A DNA stretch of 9,735 nucleotides, from NCBI GenBank assembly GCA_047622605.1, contig JBLHND010000139.1:1-9735 (forward strand), given 5' to 3'. This document shows, one piece after another, positions 1 to 6,440 of the stretch (positions are counted from its first letter, which is position 1; every line of letters begins with the position of its first letter). The position numbers and the translations under genes are program-made. The notes beneath the pieces were generated by a model. That model searched no databases, was not told the DNA's origin, and worked only from the letters and a program-made list of their open reading frames with translations. The stretch comes from Motiliproteus sp047622605. GTDB taxonomy: Bacteria; Pseudomonadota; Gammaproteobacteria; Pseudomonadales; Balneatricaceae.

Positions 1-144
1 GCATTCACTCAGGCCGTCCCTGGCCTTCGCCCTACGGGCAGCCGATGGCTGTGCAAAGCGTCTATCCTGACGCTTTGTATCCCCGCCGGGGCGACTCAAA
101 TCTGTGATTTGAGGACGTCCATCGCCACGCGCAGCTTATTACCA
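1..144. repeat. Multi-hairpin intergenic repeat, copy 1
   Basis: This non-coding element matches 304-447 in 143 of 144 positions; the difference is C at 128 versus A at 431. It may extend left of the window. It contains a run of small perfect inverted repeats: AGGCC/GGCCT (11-15, 22-26), GCCC/GGGC (29-32, 36-39), AGCC/GGCT (40-43, 47-50), CAAAGCGTC/GACGCTTTG (54-62, 69-77), CCCC/GGGG (81-84, 88-91) and TCAAATC/GATTTGA (96-102, 106-112). The palindrome GGACGTCC follows at 113-120. The run of hairpins suggests a structured RNA or a REP/BIME-like repeat rather than a protein gene. Any function is unknown. Confidence 0.85.
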
Positions 145-160
145 GGCAACCCAGTTAAGA

Positions 161-190
161 AAGGGCTACCCGTAAGGGTAGCCCTTTTTT
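161..190 (+). terminator. Rho-independent-type terminator
   Basis: An 11-bp perfect stem (AAGGGCTACCC at 161-171 and GGGTAGCCCTT at 176-186) with a GTAA loop runs into a T-tract ending at 190. It would stop plus-strand transcription entering from the left, downstream of repeat copy 1. The gene it serves lies outside the window. The stretch 191-303 after it holds no convincing gene. A possible TTG-started reading frame there runs into repeat copy 2 and is judged spurious. Confidence 0.88.
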
Positions 191-303
191 ATGTTTGGCT
201 TTTAGACGTTATGACCACTCTCACATGGGGAAAGGAGAAAAGCGCCGCTTGCGGCTGCTCAACCCCTGTGAAGTAGGGCCACGGCGGAAAGAGACAAAAC
301 GCA

Positions 304-447
304 GCATTCACTCAGGCCGTCCCTGGCCTTCGCCCTACGGGCAGCCGATGGCTGTGCAAAGCGTCTATCCTGACGCTTTGTATCCCCGCCGGGGCGACTC
401 AAATCTGTGATTTGAGGACGTCCATCGCCAAGCGCAGCTTATTACCA
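304..447. repeat. Multi-hairpin intergenic repeat, copy 2
   Basis: This is the second copy of the element at 1-144, offset by 303 bp, with the same six hairpins and palindrome and a single substitution (A at 431). Similarity stops sharply after 447. A different terminator follows at nearly the same distance as after copy 1. Weaker similarity returns beyond it: CACTCTCACA at 216-225 and at 520-529, followed by similar G/A-rich sequence. The pattern suggests an old tandem duplication of about 303 bp in which the hairpin block stayed nearly identical, or two insertions of the same repeat. Confidence 0.85.
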
Positions 448-458
448 AAACCATGCCG

Positions 459-492
459 AAAAACCCCCAGCACTTTGTGTTGGGGGTTTTTT
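459..492. terminator. Bidirectional terminator
   Basis: The inverted repeat AAAAACCCCCA (459-469) and TGGGGGTTTTT (481-491) flanks an inner CAC/GTG pairing, with a T-run to 492. The A-run on the left arm becomes a T-run on the other strand, so the hairpin can work in both directions. On the plus strand it ends transcription coming through repeat copy 2. On the minus strand it could end the NUDIX/hydrolase operon, whose last stop codon is at 722-724. Confidence 0.85.
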
Positions 493-569
493 CGTATTAG
501 GGCTTTGGGCAATGACTCACACTCTCACAGGGGAAGGTGGAAACCCTGGGGGTTGGCTTTTTGTGGATA

Positions 570-673
570 GGCGCTGCCCGTTCCCCAGGGGCTTGGCGCA
601 CGTCCTACATCCTTGTAGGTCGGCGCTGCCCGTTCCCTACGGGCTTAGCGCACTTCCTACATCCTTGTAGGTC
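570..673. repeat. 52-bp hairpin unit, two tandem copies
   Basis: Bases 570-621 and 622-673 are adjacent 52-bp copies that differ at four positions. Each contains CCTAC/GTAGG as a 5-bp stem. The second copy also forms nested stems: GCGCT/AGCGC enclosing GCCCG/CGGGC. The string CCCTACGGGC in the second copy (635-644) also occurs in the 144-bp repeats (30-39 and its copy), so the two repeat types may be related. The unit lies between the bidirectional terminator and the 3' end of the minus-strand hydrolase gene. No gene is seen from 493 to 721. Confidence 0.8.
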
Positions 674-721
674 GAAAGCAGTCCGACAAGGCTAGCAAAG
701 AGTGTCCATCGTCCGGCACTG

Positions 722-1519
722 CTACCTTGAATAAATAAACGCTTTGATGCTGGGCCAGTAGTCAGCCTGCTCGGTAATATTGATGTGATCTGCCTGAGGG
801 AATTCCTGGGTGGTGACGGGGCCCTGCCACAGGGATCCCAAGCGCCGAGCGTGGGCAGGGGGGACGATGCGGTCTTGCCCTGCCGTTAGATTAAGCAGCG
901 GTTGGCTCGCATGAGGGGCCAGCAGGTCTGATTCAAAACGATGCTTCATTAGCCAGCCTAGAGGGATTTTAGGGTAGGTGGCGCGTGCCAGGGCGGGAAA
1001 ACTGTCAAAGGCGGTGACCAGGATTACGGCAGCGACAGGGCGTTCTGAGGCCACATAGCTGGCGATGCCTGATCCCAACGAACGACCCATCAGGACAATT
1101 TGTTGCAGGGGGATCGCCTGTTGCTGGCTGATCTGATCGAGCAACCATAACGCATCCTCTTTAAGTATTGTCTCCGAGGGCTTGCCTCCGCTTGCACCAT
1201 AGCCTCGATAGTTGATCAGCGCGATTGAGCAATCCAGTTGCTGCAGCGGATCTATATTCCCGCTGATCTCTTCGGCGTTGCCGCCGTAGTAGATCAGCAG
1301 CGGCGCCTCAGCGTCGGGATGGCGACGAAACCAGCCCTGAAGATGAGTCCCATCATCGCGCTTGAAACTGAGCGCATCTCCTTGATAGCGTTGTTTAGCC
1401 TCTGCTGACAGCGGCCTGGTCTGGAATATAGTCTTGTCTTGACTGAGGTAAATCAGCGCAAAGAAGGCGCAGATTAATAATAATCCCATGATTAAAATCC
1501 AGGCTAGCCATGTCAACAT
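722..1519 (-). CDS. Membrane-anchored alpha/beta hydrolase
   Basis: The 265-residue protein has one N-terminal hydrophobic segment (about residues 2-25) and then an alpha/beta-hydrolase domain. Visible motifs are an oxyanion-type YYGGN (about 77-81), an NYRGYGASGG strand-turn (about 103-112), the nucleophile elbow GRSLGSG with Ser147, Asp216 in GQDRIVP, and His245 in ADHINI. These make a complete Ser-Asp-His triad. The layout resembles the Bem46/ABHD13/YfhR-like group, whose substrates are mostly unknown; an esterase or peptidase role cannot be told apart here. The ATG at 1519 is chosen because it follows the NUDIX stop by 1 nt and has a weak GGA upstream. A TTG at 1531 would add four residues and overlap the NUDIX gene. 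It is probably co-transcribed with, and translationally coupled to, the upstream NUDIX gene. Confidence 0.88.
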   Translation of the reverse strand: MLTWLAWILIMGLLLICAFFALIYLSQDKTIFQTRPLSAEAKQRYQGDALSFKRDDGTHLQGWFRRHPDAEAPLLIYYGGNAEEISGNIDPLQQLDCSIALINYRGYGASGGKPSETILKEDALWLLDQISQQQAIPLQQIVLMGRSLGSGIASYVASERPVAAVILVTAFDSFPALARATYPKIPLGWLMKHRFESDLLAPHASQPLLNLTAGQDRIVPPAHARRLGSLWQGPVTTQEFPQADHINITEQADYWPSIKAFIYSR

Positions 1520-1520
1520 A

Positions 1521-2087
1521 TCAGAATCCAAATTGGGTGCGTTGCAGCGCTATGCGTTGAAGCACGGCGATGCTGAACAGATCGGTTATACGCCCGTCGA
1601 GAGTCATAGCCAGTGCCTCATCGAAGGGCAGTCGTTTAATAGCCAGTTGTTCGGTGGGATCAAAATCGGTCTCACCCTGGCTGAGTTGCTGGGCAAGGAA
1701 GGCGACCCCTACCTCATCGGTAACCGAGTTGGAAAGATGGACCCGCATCAGCTCGGTCATCGTTGCGGCTCGAAGTCCCGTTTCTTCGCGGAGTTCTTTA
1801 TGAGCGCCTTCGAGTGGCGATTCGCCAACGGGGTAGCCACCCATAGGAACCTCCCAGCTGTATTGATCCAGTGCGTAGCGATGTTGGCCGACCAGCCAGG
1901 TGTGGCCCTGGGCGTCTATTGGCACGATAGCGACGGCCTGATTACGGAATTTTACCAGTCCGTAGATGCCCGGATTCCCGGTCGGCGACAGGACTTGGTC
2001 TTCGCGCACCCGTATCCAGGGGTTTTCGTACACCCAGCGGAAGCCGAGAGTCGTCCAGGGATGAGAGCTGTGGGTGTCGTTCGGCAT
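1521..2087 (-). CDS. NUDIX hydrolase, ADP-ribose pyrophosphatase-like
   Basis: The 188-residue protein carries a NUDIX box at residues 83-105. It starts GGYPVGE and ends KELREETGL, with metal-binding glutamates at 98, 101 and 102; the usual Arg before the first of these is Lys97, a common variant. The N-terminal segment with NPWIRVRED, the IYGLVKFRN strand and WLVGQHRYALDQYSWEVP resembles ADP-ribose pyrophosphatase-type NUDIX proteins, which cleave nucleoside diphosphate derivatives to monophosphates. The exact substrate cannot be read from sequence. It is the first gene of a two-gene minus-strand unit with the alpha/beta hydrolase, separated by 1 nt. Its promoter should lie in the divergent region 2088-2305. 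The Shine-Dalgarno before the ATG is weak (GGCGG). A 204-codon frame on the opposite strand is a shadow. Confidence 0.92.
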   Translation of the reverse strand: MPNDTHSSHPWTTLGFRWVYENPWIRVREDQVLSPTGNPGIYGLVKFRNQAVAIVPIDAQGHTWLVGQHRYALDQYSWEVPMGGYPVGESPLEGAHKELREETGLRAATMTELMRVHLSNSVTDEVGVAFLAQQLSQGETDFDPTEQLAIKRLPFDEALAMTLDGRITDLFSIAVLQRIALQRTQFGF

Positions 2088-2151
2088 AGACCGCCAGCAT
2101 AGCCCAGGAGGCTAACCGAAAATAGACTCCAGGGCCTCTTAAGAACCAGGA

Positions 2152-2186
2152 ACAGCCTTGAGCTGTCAGAGGGCACAGCCTTGAGC
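2152..2186. repeat. 12-bp direct repeat in divergent intergenic region
   Basis: ACAGCCTTGAGC occurs at 2152-2163 and again at 2175-2186, a spacing of 23 bp start to start. The first copy also begins a small inverted repeat, ACAGC/GCTGT. The pair lies between the divergent NUDIX (start 2087) and rarD (start 2306) genes. It could be a regulator-binding site or just a short local duplication. No confident -35/-10 pair was assigned. Confidence 0.5.
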
Positions 2187-2305
2187 GCCTAGAAACATAG
2201 TATTAACGGCCAATAACGCTCAACATGGGTGGATTCGCCCTAAAAGGGGACACTATGCGTTGCCGTTGCACCTACAATGGCGCTTTATCAGGGGGATCAA
2301 GGCTT

Positions 2306-3205
2306 ATGAAGACAGATTCAACCCAGGGCGTGCTGCGTGCGATTTTGGCGTTCTCCTTATTTGCCTCCTTACCCGCCTATGTACAGCTGTTGCAGCCGTT
2401 GTCTGGCTATACGGTATTCGGACAACGGATACTCTGGACGTCGGTGCTGTTGTTCGGCTCCCTGCTGTTGTTTGCTCGTGCTGACCTTCGTGAGATTGGG
2501 CGGCGACTGGGGTGTTGGCAGAGCTGGCCAGGGTATCTGCTGGGAAGCTGGCTGGTCGGAATCCAATTTTGGGCTTTTGTCTGGGGTCCGATGAATGGCA
2601 TGACTCTGGATCTGGCACTGGGCTATTTCATGTTGCCGCTAACGATGGTGATCACGGGGCGGCTGTTATATCGAGAGCAATTGCGGCCATTGCAGTGGCT
2701 TGCGGTCTGTTCTGCGCTGTTGGGCGTGGTGTCGGCGTTATTCCTGAGCGGCGGTTTCTCCTGGCTGGCGCTGCTGATTGCGCTGGGCTATCCCCCCTAT
2801 TTTGTGTTGCGGCGATACCAGCCGTTACCGCCGCTGCAAACCTTTAGCATCGAGAATATATTGTTGTTGCCGATCGCGATATTCTTATGCATCCACTTCG
2901 GTGCCGTTGAACACCCCTTTGCGTATGGAATTGTCGATCTCGGCCTGTTCGCAGGACTGGGGTTGCTCGGCGCGATTCCGATGCTACTCTGGCTCGGTGC
3001 CAGTCGTATCCTGACCTTTGGTGTGTTGGGATTGGTGGGCAATGTTGAACCGCTGGTGATCTTTGCGATAGGTTTACTGCAAGGCGAGCAGGTTAGCGGC
3101 GCCGAGTGGCTGTTATATGGGCTGATTTTTTTCAGTCTGTTGCTGTTGCTGGTGGATGGCCTGAAACTGCTCCTTAAACGACGCGCAAAGCTGCAATCAG
3201 CCTGA
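2306..3205 (+). CDS. rarD: RarD-family EamA transporter
   Basis: From the ATG at 2306 the protein is 299 residues, the usual RarD length. It is almost entirely hydrophobic, with about ten predicted membrane helices, as in the EamA/DMT drug/metabolite transporter superfamily. Family landmarks are the N-terminal GVLRAILAF...PAYVQ, LALGYFMLPL (103-112), REQLRPLQWLAV (123-134) and a late GLVGNVEPLVIFAIGLLQGE segment. The WG usually seen in the first helix of E. coli RarD is absent, so this may be a divergent paralogue. The substrate is unknown; the 'chloramphenicol-sensitive' label is historical. A frame starting at 2225 would add 27 polar residues that do not fit the family. AAGG (2299-2302) and GGGGGA (2291-2296) provide a ribosome site for 2306. 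xni follows after 54 nt with no terminator, so the two may be co-transcribed. Confidence 0.88.
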   Translation: MKTDSTQGVLRAILAFSLFASLPAYVQLLQPLSGYTVFGQRILWTSVLLFGSLLLFARADLREIGRRLGCWQSWPGYLLGSWLVGIQFWAFVWGPMNGMTLDLALGYFMLPLTMVITGRLLYREQLRPLQWLAVCSALLGVVSALFLSGGFSWLALLIALGYPPYFVLRRYQPLPPLQTFSIENILLLPIAIFLCIHFGAVEHPFAYGIVDLGLFAGLGLLGAIPMLLWLGASRILTFGVLGLVGNVEPLVIFAIGLLQGEQVSGAEWLLYGLIFFSLLLLLVDGLKLLLKRRAKLQSA

Positions 3206-3226
3206 ATAATCAAAGGACCCTATGTT

Positions 3227-3250
3227 ACTAATCTGTTCACTAATCTGTTC
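3227..3250 (+). repeat. 12-bp perfect tandem repeat before xni
   Basis: ACTAATCTGTTC is present twice head to tail (3227-3238 and 3239-3250). The second copy abuts the Shine-Dalgarno GAGGGAG (3251-3257) of xni. It lies in the short rarD-xni gap and looks like a replication-slippage duplication. A regulatory role is only a possibility. Confidence 0.75.
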
Positions 3251-3259
3251 GAGGGAGCG

Positions 3260-4075
3260 ATGAAACCTCCGGTTAAGTTGTTATTGATCGATGCCATGAA
3301 TATGATCCGGCGTATCCACGCCGCCGTACCGGGAGAGGGCGAGGCGGCCATGGAGGCGGCCTTGAATACCTCGGGTCAGGTGGTAGGCCGGCTGTTGAGC
3401 CGCTTTGAACCGACGCATGGCGTCTGCGCGTTCGATGGCTGGGAGAAGAGCTGGCGGCACGCCGAGTATCCTGAGTACAAGGCCGGTCGCAAGCCGATGC
3501 CCGATACGCTCAAAGCAGGGCTGGACAGGTTTCATCAGCTGTTCCGTTATAAAGGGCTGCTTAGTCTGACCTATACCGATCTCGAAGCCGATGACATCCT
3601 CTGTACCTTGGCCACCAAGACCCTTGATGCGGGTGGCGAGGTGGTGCTGGTCTCCACCGACAAGGGCTTTGGGCAGTTACTATCGCGGCAATCTCCGCGC
3701 TTGTTGCTCTGGGATCACTTTGCCCGGCAGGATATCGATAGTGCTTTTGTCGAACGCCGCTTTGGGGTTAAGCCCGCGCAGCTGAGTGATTATCTGGCGC
3801 TCTGCGGCGATACGACCAACCATATCCGCGGCATCGATGGGATAGGTGCTAAGACCTCGGCCAAACTGCTGGCTGACTATGCTGATCTGGAAGCGATCTA
3901 CGCGAATTTACAGGATTTACCTGCCAAGCAGGCCGCCAAACTGGAGGGGCGCTGGGACCAGGTCGCTCAGGCGCGTCGGCTGGTACGGCTGCGTACTGAT
4001 CTGCAACTCGAGTGTTCATTGCGTGATTTCCGTTTGGGTGAGGTGATAGCCGCACCTATAACCCGCTCCAGCTGA
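3260..4075 (+). CDS. xni: Flap endonuclease Xni (ExoIX-like)
   Basis: The 271-residue protein belongs to the 5'-nuclease/FEN family and matches the small stand-alone Xni group (E. coli Xni is about 250 residues). The opening KLLLIDAMNMIRRIHA is diagnostic. Other landmarks are EYKAGRKPMPDTL (72-84), the metal-binding EADD (109-112), VSTDKGFGQLL (131-141) and a helix-hairpin-helix at GIDGIGAKTSAKLL (191-204). Such enzymes act on 5' flaps in replication and repair intermediates. The second metal site is altered: canonical GDxxDN is GDTTNH here (184-188), so the first Asp is kept but the second is Asn. E. coli Xni has lost both, so this protein looks intermediate. The start is supported by GAGGGAG at 3251-3257. 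The unusually long C-terminus (after about residue 250) looks unstructured. Confidence 0.93.
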   Translation: MKPPVKLLLIDAMNMIRRIHAAVPGEGEAAMEAALNTSGQVVGRLLSRFEPTHGVCAFDGWEKSWRHAEYPEYKAGRKPMPDTLKAGLDRFHQLFRYKGLLSLTYTDLEADDILCTLATKTLDAGGEVVLVSTDKGFGQLLSRQSPRLLLWDHFARQDIDSAFVERRFGVKPAQLSDYLALCGDTTNHIRGIDGIGAKTSAKLLADYADLEAIYANLQDLPAKQAAKLEGRWDQVAQARRLVRLRTDLQLECSLRDFRLGEVIAAPITRSS

Positions 4076-4103
4076 ACGTTCGTACGGGTCTGCCTGGAAG
4101 GCT

Positions 4104-4134
4104 CTCGGGGCTTAACCCCGAGACTTAACCCCGA
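4104..4134. other. Hairpin with 11-bp direct repeat between xni and jetA
   Basis: CTCGGGG (4104-4110) and CCCCGAG (4116-4122) form a perfect 7-bp stem with a CTTAA loop. CTTAACCCCGA is repeated (4111-4121, 4124-4134), so two alternative pairings with the GGGG arm are possible. There is no following T-run, so it is not a standard terminator. It may weakly attenuate read-through from xni or mark the edge of an inserted defence locus; both ideas are inference. Confidence 0.5.
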
Positions 4135-4209
4135 AGCTTGAATTGAGGTAGAATTCATCACCTTTGGGGTCTTCTCGACCTGTTATCCGAATTTTTTCCT
4201 AATAGACGT

Positions 4210-4213
4210 AGGA
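4210..4213 (+). promoter_or_regulatory. Ribosome binding site of jetA
   Basis: AGGA lies 6 nt before the ATG at 4220, good spacing, and fixes the start of the first operon gene. The gap from the xni stop (4075) is 144 nt, ample for a dedicated promoter. No -35/-10 pair was convincing enough to mark. Confidence 0.7.
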
Positions 4214-4219
4214 TGATCC

Positions 4220-5707
4220 ATGCTGTTCAATAAGCTGCCTGGCGAGCTGTTTCAGCCGCTCTGCGGTCAGAATCGTCAAATTTATCAGAGGGTGCTGATC
4301 GAACTGGCTGATCTGTTTTTTGATGAAGATCTGATCGATCCCTTTATTCCCAAGGATTTGGTGCGCTCGACGATCGAAGAGGCAGTGATCAAACACGGCA
4401 TCCGTAGCTGGACGTTCGAGCCTGATGAACTGGCCTCTACTCAAGCGGTTCCGGCAGCCCCCAGATCGAGCGCCGATTACACCAATCGTATCTACAGGCG
4501 CCTGGTCAGTACCGGGTGGCTGGATGAAGAGCAGCAGCTGTACCGTACTTTTGTGTTGATGGCGCCCTCCGTCAGTCATCTGCTGCGAACCCTGATCGAG
4601 ATCGCCTCGTTCCAAAAAAAGAGTTACGGCGGCGCGGTGCTCAATGTACTCAGCTCGGTCGAGGCGGCACTGGCTGATCCGACGGGTCGAGGACTGACCC
4701 TGCAGGAGGCGGCCCGCAGCGCCTCAGATTTTAGCGCTCACCTGACCGATATGCTGTTGGGGTTGCGCGAGCTGCGGCAGAGCTTCGCCGCGTCCACGAA
4801 TCCACAGGAGATCGTGCGCGGGTTTTTCGACCATTTTGTCGAGGCGATCCTGGTCTCCGACTACAAGACCCTCAAGACCCATAACAACCCATTTCGCTTT
4901 CGGCGTCAGCTGCTGTCGATGCTCAAAGAGCTGCAGTTCGACGAGGTGAAACGCAACCAGCTGATCGATCACTACCAAGAGGTCCTGGAACTGACTAACG
5001 CTGCGGCCGAGGCCAGGGTCGATCAGCACATCGCCCGGATTATTCGAATCTTTGAGTCGGTCGATGAACGGCTGGCGGCAATCGATGATTTCCGCTTCCG
5101 CCTGGAGAAGCGGGTCTCAGATACCGTTCGCTATATGGATAAGACCACGCCGGGGATGAGTTCACGACTGTCCCGATTGATCACTCGGTTAGCGACTAAA
5201 GACGAGGCCGAGATTCCCTTGGCGGCGACCCTGGAAGGCTACAGCCTACTGTCGCCCCGCAGTATCCGTAGTGCACCCAGACGCCGCACTCCGCCGCTGT
5301 TGAAGGTTATCCAGCAGCGGGTGATCGATCCTGAGGTGCTGGAATTACGGCAGCAGTTTAAGGTCTACAAGGAGCGCCGCGAGATCAGCGGCAGCAAGCT
5401 GGAAGCCTATATAGAAACCCAGCTCGGTACAGGTCACTGCCTGCGTGCCGAACAGTTTCGAATCGATACGATAGAAGATTACATCGCCTTTAGTTACGTA
5501 CGCCACATGGCCTCGCTCGGTAAGAAGGGCCAGAACCTGCATGGTAAGTATCGGATTGAATTTGATCAGGGCTATACCGCGGTTGCAGGGATGGTCGAAT
5601 GCAGAGGCTTCAGCCTGCATAGGGACGCCCCCCCGAACCCGGTTAACCGCCTCTCCTCGATGAATCCCCCCCTGTCTGCTGCTGAGGATAAAACCCATGC
5701 TAGGTGA
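4220..5707 (+). CDS. jetA: Wadjet/Mks-type kleisin subunit JetA
   Basis: The 495-residue protein is recognised as a JetA (MukF/MksF-like kleisin) by its opening LFNKLPGELFQPLCGQN, a winged-helix-type segment with YRRLVSTGWLDEE (92-104), and its place before MukE-like and MukB-like genes. Kleisins bridge the two heads of the SMC dimer and hold the MukE-like subunit. The middle (about 120-330) is predicted helical. The C-terminal part after about 360 should hold the second SMC-contacting domain, ending in a proline-rich tail. It does not resemble the DUF3375 JetA of type I Wadjet as remembered; it seems closer to the Pfam JetA family. The exact Wadjet type is left open, and a condensin MksF is the alternative. 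It is the first gene of an operon and overlaps jetB by 11 nt. Confidence 0.8.
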   Translation: MLFNKLPGELFQPLCGQNRQIYQRVLIELADLFFDEDLIDPFIPKDLVRSTIEEAVIKHGIRSWTFEPDELASTQAVPAAPRSSADYTNRIYRRLVSTGWLDEEQQLYRTFVLMAPSVSHLLRTLIEIASFQKKSYGGAVLNVLSSVEAALADPTGRGLTLQEAARSASDFSAHLTDMLLGLRELRQSFAASTNPQEIVRGFFDHFVEAILVSDYKTLKTHNNPFRFRRQLLSMLKELQFDEVKRNQLIDHYQEVLELTNAAAEARVDQHIARIIRIFESVDERLAAIDDFRFRLEKRVSDTVRYMDKTTPGMSSRLSRLITRLATKDEAEIPLAATLEGYSLLSPRSIRSAPRRRTPPLLKVIQQRVIDPEVLELRQQFKVYKERREISGSKLEAYIETQLGTGHCLRAEQFRIDTIEDYIAFSYVRHMASLGKKGQNLHGKYRIEFDQGYTAVAGMVECRGFSLHRDAPPNPVNRLSSMNPPLSAAEDKTHAR

Positions 5708-6440
5708 TCTTAAAAAAATACTCAGCCGTGAAGAGCATGTCGAGGCCGAGGACTTTGTAACGGCGGCCAACAAGCTGCTGGTGAATCAGTTTCTATATGC
5801 GGATAAACCGGCGCATCGGCCGCACTATTTTCTGATCGCCAAACATGTCAGTTATTTCGATAACCTGTTCGCCGCGATCGGCTGGACCCTGACCTATCAA
5901 GCGGATGAATCTTATATGGGTCTGATTCCTCAAGGCGAGGAGCGCTACCTGCGGCTGAGGCTGGATGAATCGCTGTTCCTGCTCTGTCTGCGGCAGCAGT
6001 ATGAGCAGAAACTGGAGAGCTTTGATGTCGAAGGTGGCAAGGCCTTTATCAGCTCCGATGATCTGTTGCAGCTGTATGAGAGCCTGACCTCTAAAGAGCT
6101 CCCCAACGAAACGCGGTTCAAAGAGATGTTGAGCCTGTTTAGTCGCCACGGGGTGATCGAAAAAGGTAAACCGGCCGAGACGGACTTGAAAAACATCCCC
6201 TTGATGATTAACCCGTCGATCCGCCAGGTGGTGGTCGAGGATTGGCTGCGGCAGCTCGAAGGGCTGGCCGAGGGCGTCGATGAGAACGAGCTCGATGCGC
6301 TGGAAGAAGAGCAGTTGGCGGCTCAGGATGCTGAGAACAGCTCATCTGGGGATAAAAAGGATGCCCAGGATAACGACCCGGCCCCCGCAGTACTCCTGCC
6401 GGATTCAGGCACCGATGGCAACGCGGAGACCCCGGCATGA
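5697..6440 (+). CDS. jetB: MukE-like subunit JetB (DUF4194-like)
   Basis: The 247-residue protein resembles the MksE/JetB (DUF4194) family: a helical N-terminus, then winged-helix-like segments with YLRLRLDESLFLLCLRQQYEQ-like sequence (about 83-103), and a second domain with SLFSRHGVIEK (about 145-155). In MukBEF-type complexes this subunit dimerises on the kleisin, contacts DNA and modulates the ATPase heads. Residues from about 200 to the end are strongly acidic and Ala/Gln/Ser/Pro-rich, probably disordered. GAGGA at 5684-5688, inside jetA, is its ribosome site. It overlaps jetA by 11 nt and shares ATGA with jetC, so all three are likely translationally coupled. Confidence 0.82.
   Translation: MLGDLKKILSREEHVEAEDFVTAANKLLVNQFLYADKPAHRPHYFLIAKHVSYFDNLFAAIGWTLTYQADESYMGLIPQGEERYLRLRLDESLFLLCLRQQYEQKLESFDVEGGKAFISSDDLLQLYESLTSKELPNETRFKEMLSLFSRHGVIEKGKPAETDLKNIPLMINPSIRQVVVEDWLRQLEGLAEGVDENELDALEEEQLAAQDAENSSSGDKKDAQDNDPAPAVLLPDSGTDGNAETPA

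Noticed and set aside
195..410. 71-codon plus-strand frame in the repeat region
   Set aside because: It begins with TTG without a ribosome site and more than a third of it reads through the hairpin repeat. It is probably a spurious frame of the kind produced by intergenic repeats.
1..720. Possible tRNA or rRNA gene in the hairpin-rich region
   Set aside because: The hairpins do not form a cloverleaf with T-loop and D-loop consensus sequences, and no rRNA segment was recognised.
1488..2102. 204-codon plus-strand frame opposite the NUDIX gene
   Set aside because: It overlaps the clear NUDIX gene on the other strand and shows no recognisable domain.
2225..2305. 27-residue N-terminal extension of the RarD protein
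   Set aside because: The extension is polar and cysteine/arginine-rich, unlike the family, and the ATG at 2306 has a better ribosome site and gives the normal family length.
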